A stretch of DNA of 64,000 bases from Massospora cicadina. Taxonomy: Eukaryota > Entomophthoromycota > Entomophthoromycetes > Entomophthorales > Entomophthoraceae. The stretch spans positions 99,585 to 163,584 of the forward strand of contig JAKSZP010000163.1 in the NCBI GenBank assembly GCA_022478985.1. Reading direction: 5' to 3'. Below, piece by piece: positions 56,397 to 64,000 of this stretch (its first letter is position 1; the number at the start of each line of letters is the position of its first letter). The translations under genes were made by a program, and so were the position numbers. The notes under the pieces were generated by a model. The model made no database searches and had not been told where the DNA came from. It worked only from the letters and a program-made list of their open reading frames with translations.

Positions 56397-56740
56397 ACTT
56401 CTTTAATTAATATAATAAACACAGCTGATCCTAGCTGTTTTGTCCGCTAAACAATTAACAGCCTCCTTTTCTTGATCGTCCCTTCTCACTTGTATTGTAG
56501 CTACTTTGGATAAACCCGCTTTCATGAATTAGTATTTACTTTGCTGTATCCCATTGGTTCCACCAATTCTTTGTTCGTTATTTTCTCAATCACCTAATTT
56601 GAGGCGATTTACCTAACAACTCAATATTGCCTCATTTTGAGGCGCTTAAATTACCATAACTAATATCAAACTCGGCGGATTCCATCCATTCTGCCATAAT
56701 GACTTAAAGCTTATCATCCAGTAATATTGGAATCGTGACA

Positions 56741-56753
56741 TTACCCCCTCCTT
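56741..56753 (-). promoter_or_regulatory. Polypurine tract of gypsy C
   Basis: The minus strand reads AAGGAGGGGGTAA immediately before the LTR start TGTCACG. Expected primer site for plus-strand synthesis. Confidence 0.75.
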
Positions 56754-56759
56754 GACTGG

Positions 56760-57900
56760 ACAATGAGGCTCCTATTGCTTATACGCCCATAGGAACTTCA
56801 CATGAACTCAATTGATGATATGACTGCTAGCGGGGTCCTTAATAGTATATGCATCTATACCTGTCTTCTCAATGACTTTGAATGGCCCAATCCAGATACT
56901 GGCCAGCTTGTGTTTCCGGCCAAACCCATGCTGATCATGGAATAGGACCATGTCTCCATCTTTGAACTGTACTAGGCCACCTCGCCATATATGATCGGCA
57001 GCCTGGCTTTTGACTTTCTGGCTAAGCTGAATGAGTACGCTTCAGTTTATAATTTAATCAGCGTATTTATTAAGATGGTCAAATAGTGTTGCGGATCCAT
57101 TCCGCCAGTGTCCTCTACACAGGCATACAGAAGTGCGGGCAGAATGGGGTGCCATCTGTAAAGCAATTGGAATGGGCTTTTCCCCTTGTAAGAATGGTAA
57201 CTAATGTTGTAGGAGAACACCATGGTAGAAAGGAGAGTTCTCCAATTGGAGGGCCTATCAGAAACCAACTTCTGGAGAATGTTCACCAGGGTCCTATTAA
57301 CCCGTTCAATCAATCTGTTGGACTTGAGGTGATATAGAGTTGTTAGAACCCCGCAGATGGCTATCAGTTTGTTGAGTTTGGGAAGTATGTGAGAGGTAAA
57401 ATAGTGCTGTTGTTGGTAAGGATAAACTGCGAGCAGCTGTGATGCTGAATGATGCATTCCATTACAAACTTTGCTACAGTAACTGACCCAGATCCCAAAT
57501 GACCAGTGCCTCAACCCACCTGGTCAAGTGTTCAATTGCCACCAGGATATACTTGGACTAGTTATCTCCTGTTAGCAGAGGGCCGATAACATCAAGGAAA
57601 ACTGTATGCAAAGCGAAGTGCAGCTTTACTAACTGATATGAGGTCTTCCTGTGAAACGGCTTTTCCACTTGGCACTGGTGACAGGAGGAGAGAGTATCAA
57701 GCACATTGAAGTTCATGCTTTCTCAGTAATACTAAGGTCGCAATAATTCCAACATCTTGCGTACACCACCATGATCAAATGCTTATGTGCGCTCATGATA
57801 ATGTTAGGCCTTGCTGAGGGTCACAGGAAGTTCATCGTGAAATATTCAAACTGCCTGTACAATTCACCATTCCGTTGAAAGGTATTAGCTCGCATTTCAT
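56760..57900 (-). pseudogene. Integrase of gypsy C
   Basis: The zinc-binding HHCC region is seen at about 57780-57655 (H-G-G-V-R-K-M-L ... CHQCQVEKPFHRKTSY). The core includes IGPLL (about 57580) and TRWVEAL; 57514-57047 is open and holds NRLIERVNRTLVNILQKL and YNISYHSYKGKSPFQLLY. The C-terminal end has GDMVLFHDQHGFGRKHKLAS and WIGPFKVIEKTG, then KDPASSHIINSCEV (56970-56790). No chromodomain. At least three frame breaks. Confidence 0.8.
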
Positions 57901-58019
57901 TTAATGCCTTTATAACTTGGGGCAGTTCATTGTCATATGTTCCGCTGAGCATTTTATTGTGCATAATGTCACTCAGATTCTCTGTGACAGCCAACGTTGG
58001 CAATCTTGGCAAGCAATCA

Positions 58020-58351
58020 GCATTCTGGTGTTTTGCTCCTGGTCGGTGAAGGACCTCAAACTTGTAAGCCTATAGTTTAAGAGCCCATCAGGCTAAACTA
58101 CCCTCCAGCTCCTTAAGGTTCTGCAAACAGCGTAACGAGGCATGATCCATTATGACTTTAAACTTTACACCATGCAGATATACTCTGAATTGCTTATATG
58201 TATAAATAACTGCTAAGCACTCCCAATCAGTCATAGTATAGTTATGTTCATGGCTATTCAGGTTCCAGCTGCAGTACGCCATGGGGTGCTCCTCCCCTTC
58301 ATCATCTTTTTGGGACAGAACTGGACCCACAGCGGAAAGAGATGCATCCAT
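58020..58351 (-). pseudogene. RNase H of gypsy C
   Basis: The open frame 58351-58088 reads MDASLSAVGPVLSQKDDEGE, AYCSWNLNSHEHNYTMTDWE and CLAVIYTYKQFRVYLHG, then HASLRCL, with the D, E and D positions of gypsy RNase H kept. A one-base shift separates it from RT. Confidence 0.82.
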
Positions 58352-59300
58352 CTGTACAATAAATTTCTTTTCAAATTTGGGTATCGTAGCACTGGCGCAT
58401 TGATCAATGCTGTTAAAAGAGTATCAAAGGAGCGTTGACAGTGTTCCGTCCATACAAACGTGTAATCCTTTTTTAATAACTCAAACATTGGACCTCCAAT
58501 ACAACTAAAGTTAGGTATAAATTGGCAATAGTAGCAAACCATCCCTAAAAATGCTTGTATATCTCGCTTATTGCTTGGTATAGTCATCTTCCAAATGGCC
58601 TCCACCTTAGTTGGTAGGGGCCTCAGCCCAGTTGCATCAACTACAAAACTGAGGTACTCTAGCTGATCCTTAAAAAAGTGGCATTTCTGAGGTTTTATTT
58701 TGATGTTGGCCTCAGCCAACCGGCGGAATAACTCTTCCAAATGGCTAAAGTTCTCATAAAATGTGCGGGAGAAAACGTTAATATCGTCAAGGTATACAAG
58801 AACGCATGACAGCTTCAAGTTGCCAAGGATAGTGTCCATTGCATTTGAAAAGTAGCCGGGGCAATGCACAACCCTTGTGGTATACATGTTGGTTGAAAAA
58901 GCCCTTTCAACATGATAATGGCGTATTTTTCTTGTTCTACCGTAGGTAACTCGATCTGCCAATAGCCAGATATTAAATCCATTTTGGAGAAGTAACGTCC
59001 CTCAACCAGTCCAATGCATCATCAATTCGTGGCAAAGGGTATGAGTCCTTTTTTGTAATGCTGTTGAGCTTGCAGTAGTCTATTGCTACCTGTAAGTACC
59101 ATCTTTCTTTTTGACAATTAGAACAGGAGAAGCCCATGGGCTCTTCGATGGTTCAAGCATTCCTTGATCCAACAGTTTATCGATTTCTGCCATGAAAACT
59201 TCTTCTGCTGGTCTATATTGGTGGATTGGCAGAGATCTGATGGTGGGATGATCCCCAGTTTACTCGATGGGTCACTCCTCGGGTGCACCCTGAATCATGA
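58258..59300 (-). pseudogene. Reverse transcriptase of gypsy C
   Basis: The largest frame (58962-58258, 234 codons) carries LSCVLVYLDDINVFSRTF with YLDD at 58783-58794, then KIKPQKCHFFKDQLEYLSFV, IQAFLGMVCYYCQFIPNFS, and the start of the connection. The fingers lie upstream in another frame (around 59150-58960: a [13 protein letters not shown] segment and K-M-D-L-I-S-G-Y-W). Catalytic aspartates are present; frameshifts near 58960 and 58330 inactivate it. Confidence 0.85.
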
Positions 59301-59539
59301 TCATTTACATCAAATATCTCTTTGTATTTTTAGAATAAGGCTTCAACCTGATCTTTCTGATCTTTGATTAACCCCATTAAATTTTATGCGGTAAAATGCC
59401 ATTACGCCAGGCTGTGTTTTGATGGGCAGACCAAATTCATCCAGTGAACCAAACTCATGAATCTTAGAACCTCCTCAACTGGAATGAAATGGAGGAATGC
59501 AACTACTTGGTGTCAGCAGATTTTCATTGGTTTATCTTG

Positions 59540-59760
59540 AAGATTTGCTACAAGATCTTGATCTCCCCATGCCCCAAGAGTATAATGCCAGGGGCCATAT
59601 GGGGCTTGAGCCATGATTGTTGATAGGGCCCAATGACCTCCTCATATAGCCCAGCAGGCACTTCCACCTCTAACTCAGTGCTTATGAATGCTTGATGGCC
59701 AGAAGGAATAGATATAGAGCCAGCAGCTCTAAGCGGTAGCCCTTGATATTCATAAATTTG
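59540..59760 (-). pseudogene. dUTPase-like segment of gypsy C pol
   Basis: Minus strand: GLPLRAAGSISIPSGHQAFI, then STELEVEVPAGLYEEV, then a segment ending GIILLGHGEIKIL. It resembles the A-A-G ... I-P-x-G-x-x-A-x-V-x-T-G-L-x-V-x-V-P-x-G-x-Y core and the E-I-K-V strand of dUTPases. The catalytic D and Y of G-V-I-D-x-x-Y are not visible. It lies between protease and RT as in gypsies B and G. Confidence 0.5.
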
Positions 59761-59899
59761 ATGGGGAATGGCCCTAGTCTTGCTCTTGAGTCAATGATAG
59801 CAAACTGAAACCACTCCATCACTGTAAACAAGGTTAATGTGACTCATGTGTACCGGATCATTCGGCATTCCGCTGGAAGTGAAGTAGATTGGGATCCGC

Positions 59900-60703
59900 T
59901 GCCCATAATTTCAAATGTCTCCACTGTCATATCAACAACAGCCCCAAAGAGGCGCATTAAAATGTTCCAATTAACAGTTCATAGTTATTGTTTGGTAACA
60001 CTATAGATGGGCTACAATGACAATTGACCCAAACCATAAGGGTAGCGCTCTGTACGCTCCTTCAGAGACTGTGCTTTCTGTGCTTACAGTCCAATACACC
60101 ATATGTTGCTCCACGTCAGGCTTTAATGCCAACTTTAAAACCAACTTTGTGGATACTATGTTGATGGGGGCACCTGTATCAATTATTACACGGACTTTAG
60201 TTTTTTGCTATGACAGTGTCACATTAAGTACACTCAGAGTAAGATGCATCTGTTTGTTTTAAGACATGGACATTTAACGGATCTCTTTTTCCAAGGAAGC
60301 TCAAAATACCCTTCCCCACTTTAGGGTATTCTTTAACAATAGCGTCTACAGGGAGGGCCACGCTTGCCCCTTTCAAAAGAAGCGCATTAGCTAATGGATC
60401 TTGTTCAGCGGTAGAAAAGTTATCAAACATTTGACAAGTATAAGGCTTTGGCTGTTCCTGAGAGCCTGCTTCCGCCATGTTCATGAATTGCGTTTGTGTC
60501 AGCATATTCACCCCTCCAACCGGATGCTGATATAAGAAGGCATCATCATACTGAGGAACTTCCACTGAAGGTAAAGGAACAGGTTCAGCTGGGATGTTTT
60601 GGGTCAGAATAGCGGAGGTAGAGAGTCCCATCTCTACTCCGCTCTGACTTTTCCCTGGTTGTACTGCTCCTGCATTAGGTACTGGACCTGAAGATTGCGA
60701 CAA
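59900..60703 (-). pseudogene. Gag-pol linker and protease of gypsy C
   Basis: The 159-codon frame 60703-60224 (MSQSSGPVPNAGAVQPGKSQ..., proline- and serine-rich) links nucleocapsid to protease. After a frame break, KVRVIIDTGAPINIVSTKLV gives an intact D-T-G-A active site (60166-60180). The remainder of the retropepsin fold runs to about 59900 with stops. Confidence 0.75.
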
Positions 60704-61358
60704 ATTCTAGCCAGGTGCCCCAAGCGACCACACAAAAAGCAATTGATCTCATAAGACCTGCGACCTTGATTGTTGTAAAAGGAGCCACCCCAAGGGTTGG
60801 GATGTAATTGAACAGTGTAACCTGGCCCCTCCTGATAGGTAAACTGCTGTTGGCAATTGGGTTGGAAGCGAGGCTTGTATCAATGATAAGGCCAGGGGAT
60901 GCTGACTGAGCGCTGAACAGGGAGGGATAATTCCTCCAGATAAAAAAGGCTATCAGCGGAGGCGCCTTGTTTCCGTTTATAATGGGCGGAGGGAAGGTAG
61001 AGGATAGATGGCGTAGAATTTGAACAAGTTTAAGCAGGGATACATCAACCTCTAAAAATGGAGCCAAGGCATTAAAAATCTCTCGGGTTGGTTTCACAGC
61101 AGAGGTCAATTCTATGCTTATGTCACATTCAGTTAAAACTCCTGCCCCAATTAACACATGGGCTTCTGAAAAAAATCGATCAGCAAACGCAGTGAGGGTC
61201 TCATTAGGTTGAAACCCAATGGTAAAAAGCTCAGTCTTCCATTGCGCCATTTTTGAAGTTACTCCAAACAACCACAACACAGTATCCTTCACTTTTTGAT
61301 AGGTAACGGAACTGTTGGGAAGATAGCAAGTAACTTGGTCAGAGCTTCCAACATACAA
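60675..61358 (-). pseudogene. gag of gypsy C with CCHC knuckle
   Basis: A 227-codon frame (MYVGSSDQVTCYLPNSSVTY...). WKTELFTIGFQPNETLTAFA then DRFFSEAHVLIGAG is the capsid-type pattern of the retrotransposon gag family. The knuckle CFLCGRLGHLARIC (CX2CX4HX4C) is encoded at 60741-60698 in a neighbouring frame and is complete. The N-terminal end between 61358 and the LTR at 61655 is less clear. Confidence 0.78.
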
Positions 61359-61654
61359 AGTGGAGATTAGTAATTTGGCTATACGCCAATCTCAAGCTCC
61401 TTCTACTGCAAACTCAAATTGTAAAAAAAATCCATGAATGTTTACATTGTGATCAAACAGAGGCAACTTATTGATATAAAATTCTTATAGAAACTCTTTC
61501 TTCCAGTTTAACACAGCGTACAGAGCAAGGTTGAGCTCTGCATATTCAACAGTTGCAGTGTGTTGAGATGATTTCTTAGTAAAGCAAGCCGGGTATGACA
61601 TGACTACTGACTGAGGAATGCTTATCAGTCTATGTGATTGAACAATGGTCCCCC

Positions 61655-62167
61655 TGTAGTGAGCACCACTGTTATAAATATGGCGTTTTTGTTGAGATAC
61701 GGTGTAAAACAATAGTGTGCAGGGTTTGACCCACTGAGCAATAGGACCAACGATAAGAGGACTTTTGCCCTTGAAACAACAGAACTAAACTTTATTAATA
61801 ATATGGAGCCCTTGCCCCACTATACTTCTTTATTTATTATAATAAACTCCGCTGATCCTAGCTGTTTCGTCCGCTCTAAACTATATACAACCTCCCTTTC
61901 TTGATCATCCCGTCTCACTTGTATCATAGCAACTTTCAATGATCCCACTTTCATGGCTTAGTATTTACTTCGCCATATCTCATTGGTTCTACCAATTCTT
62001 TGTTCATTATTTTCCCTATCACCTAATTTAAGGCGATTTCCCTAACAACCCAATAGCGCCTCATTTCAAAGCTCAAATTACCATAACTCATATCAAACTT
62101 GGCGGATTCCATCCGTTATGCAATAACAACTTAGGGCTTATCATCCAGTCATATTGGAATCGCGATA
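61655..62167 (-). repeat. 5' LTR of gypsy C
   Basis: 513 bp, matching 56740-56397 plus 51110-50945. The minus strand starts TATCGCGATTCC (TGTCACG in the other copy) and ends GTGGTGCTCACTACA, followed by GGGGGACCATTGTTC. It contains the unoccupied version of the LINE copy 3 target site. Confidence 0.85.
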
Positions 62168-62900
62168 AGCAGGTAAAGAAACTTCTAGTAGAGGTAAACT
62201 CCATCCTGAGTGAGTTGGGCTCCTTGGGCGATGCGTCCTAATGGACATCAAGGTTTTTAACTTGTTGGATTAACACCTGGAGGCATTTGTTGGGGAACTT
62301 GGGGTCAGCACTGGGTCCCAGAGATCCTCTGGGCCCAGGGCCCCATCCACCATCCTTTCCATCATGACTGGGGGGTCCTCTTTCACCATCATGTCTGTCA
62401 TTATGGGGGGTCTACGCTCACCAGGCACTCCTTGAGGCCCAGAGGTATGGAGACTATTCTGGACATCTTATAATTCATAGATCATTTCCTCCAATGACTG
62501 GAGGCACTCATTCATAGAGGTAATAAAGCTAATAATTTTCAAAGCATACTTCATGGGTATTATTTACAGCTTGGTTATGGATAACAACTCTAGTTGACTA
62601 AAACGAGTAGTGAGTTCCATCTAAATGAAGCCCATGACACTTTGATCCAGGCGGGTTAACACATCTTGTATCTCATTAATAAGATGCTGATTTTCCAGTA
62701 TAGCATTTGTTTTTTCAATGTTAAAAAGGATGGAAGATTGGTAGAATTGGAGGAGCTGCGAGTGTATTGTCTCTGATAACTTCAAGTGGCGGAGTAATTT
62801 CTGGTGATACAACCCCACTACTTGAAGTAAATAGATACAAGGTGGGATGTACAAAGTGATTCAGACAGCGTTCCATACATCCAGCTACAACATGTTCAAA
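62168..62900 (-). pseudogene. gag of gypsy G, N-terminal part
   Basis: The open frame 62854-62621 contains KLSETIHSQLLQFYQSSILF and ENQHLINEIQDVLTRLDQSV, a likely coiled coil. It is followed by ECLQSLEEMIYEL and a proline-rich GPQGVPGERRPPIMTD segment down to 62270. It ends at the gypsy C 5' LTR and should continue at about 50930. Confidence 0.5.
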
Positions 62901-63711
62901 TCAAGAGAAGTACTTTAAGCTAAGATCATCATAGGACTGGTACTGCAAAAGCCTGTCTTCTATTAGCTCAGCCTCCAAGGACAAAGGCCCCAGATAAGAG
63001 GAGCTGAGAGCTTCAGCGAAGCATGTTAAATGTAAGTTGTATGTCCAGTAGATGGAGCGTGGAGGGTCACCTCCACTGATGGTGGAAATAGAATATTGCT
63101 GTTATTTACTGTATCTCATACATGCATATTGATCGCCCAGTCGCTGAGATGTGTGGCTCAAAAATTTGAGGTGTTTTTCAAAGCTAATTGTTGTTGTCCT
63201 TTGTTGTTTTTTTGTACTTTTTATTTTTATAGTTTCACTGCAACCTTGGGGTGTAGCTGCTATGGAGCACCAGTTTTGTCAGGATCATGAGTGCTTTACA
63301 ACAGATCCCTTTGATAATAATTGCTAAGTGATTTAAAGCTTAAAGGTATTGGATATATACCTTTTGTTTTTTTCTTTGTGTGAATCCATCTTACTAGTGC
63401 TCACTGGTGATTTTGCCGCTGGATCACACAAAGGTTTTTAATAAAATAATATAAACGTTAAATAGAGTTTGGGTTTTTAAATACTTTATTAGAAGCGCAG
63501 GGGTCAAAAGAAAAGCAATCACTCTTGATATTCAATTAAATACTATTTTAACTGTTTCAAAGGTCCTGAGGAAATTTGAGGATATATTTGGAATAGCTTA
63601 GATGGTTCTTATTTAGGTAATATGGTATATGCTCCTATTAGAATTAAAGGTGAGTTACTTGTTGGCAAAACAATAGTTGGGGTTTTTGGGCAGAATGTAC
63701 CCATGCAGTAA
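62901..63711. other. Unassigned; may include the gypsy G 5' LTR
   Basis: The gypsy G 5' LTR should lie here on the minus strand, but I could not match it to a 3' copy. AT-rich, no clear coding sequence. Confidence 0.3.
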
Positions 63712-63921
63712 GTGTCAGGAATCAAGATAAAAATTGTCTCAAATTCCCGTCTTCTGAATCCAGATGTGCTAAAGCGGTCATTGAACCCAGCCAAGATAAA
63801 ACTTTTTCAGGATCATCCTTACCTAGTAATGAGTCACGTGGAGCGGGCTTTCCACCTTCTCAGTCAGGTGAGCAACAATATCATTGAGGACGCCCTCAAG
63901 GAGGCCTTTCTGGAAGGTTAG
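63712..63921 (+). pseudogene. Possible gypsy RT thumb fragment
   Basis: A 69-codon frame with LNPAKIKLFQDHPYLVMSHV, resembling the L-N-P-x-K-C-x-F-F-x-x-x-x-x-Y-L-G-H-x-V thumb motif (gypsy D: KFFQDHPEYLGYV). The downstream sequence ERAFHLLSQVSNNIIEDAL does not match a typical continuation, so this is tentative. Confidence 0.3.
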
Positions 63922-64000
63922 TAAAGATCCTGATCAGATTAGGCTCCAAAGATCCCAAAGGCATCACTTCCCAATGTACCCTATACATATTGAAGCATTT

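Larger units (their letters stand above)
50945..56740 (-). repeat. 3' LTR of gypsy C, split by LINE copy 3
   Basis: Parts 50945-51110 and 56397-56740 together match the 5' LTR 61655-62167 (about 510 bp). The minus strand begins TGTCACGATTCC, immediately after the polypurine tract. The inner-left end has lost a few bases relative to the other LTR, so 50945 is approximate. Confidence 0.82.
50945..62167 (-). mobile_element. Ty3/gypsy element C, best preserved, hosting LINE copy 3
   Basis: Minus strand: 5' LTR 62167-61655, gag about 61360-60690, linker and protease 60703-59900, dUTPase-like segment about 59760-59540, RT 59300-58480, RNase H 58351-58020, integrase 57900-56760, polypurine tract 56753-56741, 3' LTR 56740 to about 50945 split by LINE copy 3. 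About 5.9 kb without the LINE. Catalytic motifs D-T-G-A (protease) and Y-L-D-D (RT) and the CCHC knuckle are intact, but frameshifts and stops remain. Confidence 0.88.
45400..63100 (-). mobile_element. Ty3/gypsy element G, decayed, split by gypsy C
   Basis: Minus-strand relic. N-terminal gag at about 62900-62168, then (after gypsy C) rest of gag at about 50930-49700, protease near 49550, dUTPase-like segment 49131-49029, RT about 48800-47950, RNase H about 47700-47450, integrase about 46830-46200, and probable 3' LTR sequence around 45480, where the minus strand has TTAGGCTCAAATTG as in the gypsy B LTR. Neither LTR could be delimited. Catalytic residues are lost in protease (N-T-G-S) and RT (Y-L-N-N). 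Confidence 0.7.

Noticed and set aside
1..64000. CRISPR arrays, operons or prokaryotic defence genes
   Set aside because: No regularly spaced repeats or bacterial gene organisation; the content is eukaryotic retroelements throughout.

Overview
This window looks like part of a large, AT-rich, repeat-dominated eukaryotic nuclear genome. I found no convincing single-copy host gene, no tRNA or rRNA gene, and no bacterial-type gene organisation. Nearly everything recognisable is transposable-element sequence at various stages of decay. The LINE reverse transcriptase and the gypsy pol genes have a fungal flavour to me (a large-genome, rust-like fungus is one guess), but that rests on memory of family style and is weak.

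Layout. (1) 1-12.3 kb: an old Ty3/gypsy element (gypsy A, minus strand) that runs off the left edge. It is split by a full-length LINE (LINE copy 1, 3028-8307) with a 20-bp target-site duplication (TSD). (2) 12.3-15.2 kb: unassigned sequence with one 113-codon open frame. (3) 15.2-38.2 kb: a nest built on gypsy D (plus strand). Gypsy B (15441-27071) sits in the D pol gene, LINE copy 2 (21666-26936) sits in the 3' LTR of B, gypsy E (27381-35071, minus strand) sits further along in the D reverse transcriptase, and a solo LTR carrying a tRNA-derived SINE (36621-36909) sits in the D integrase. (4) 38.2-45.4 kb: mostly unassigned AT-rich DNA, with a 1.93-kb LINE-related non-autonomous element (41410-43340) and a 45-bp TSD-flanked micro-insertion. 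(5) 45.4-63 kb: gypsy G (minus strand), split in its gag by the youngest-looking gypsy (C, about 50945-62167, minus strand). The 3' LTR of C is itself split by LINE copy 3 (51111-56380). (6) 63-64 kb: a possible plus-strand gypsy pol fragment.

How the parts relate. The three LINEs are full length (5280, 5271 and 5270 bp), all on the minus strand, and GC-richer than their surroundings. They encode ORF1 (CCHC knuckle) and ORF2 (APE-type endonuclease, RT with FADD, C-terminal CCHC). The SINE and the 1.93-kb element resemble the LINE at their 3' ends, so the LINE may mobilise both. Gypsies B, C and G carry a dUTPase-like segment between protease and RT. Gypsies A, C and E share an LTR end and a G-rich leader with no canonical TGG primer site.

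The observations I rate highest are the dUTPase-like domain, three very short insertions with near-identical 3' ends and long perfect TSDs, and the shared SINE/LINE 3' tail. All alignments were done by eye; LTR edges without a TSD are approximate.
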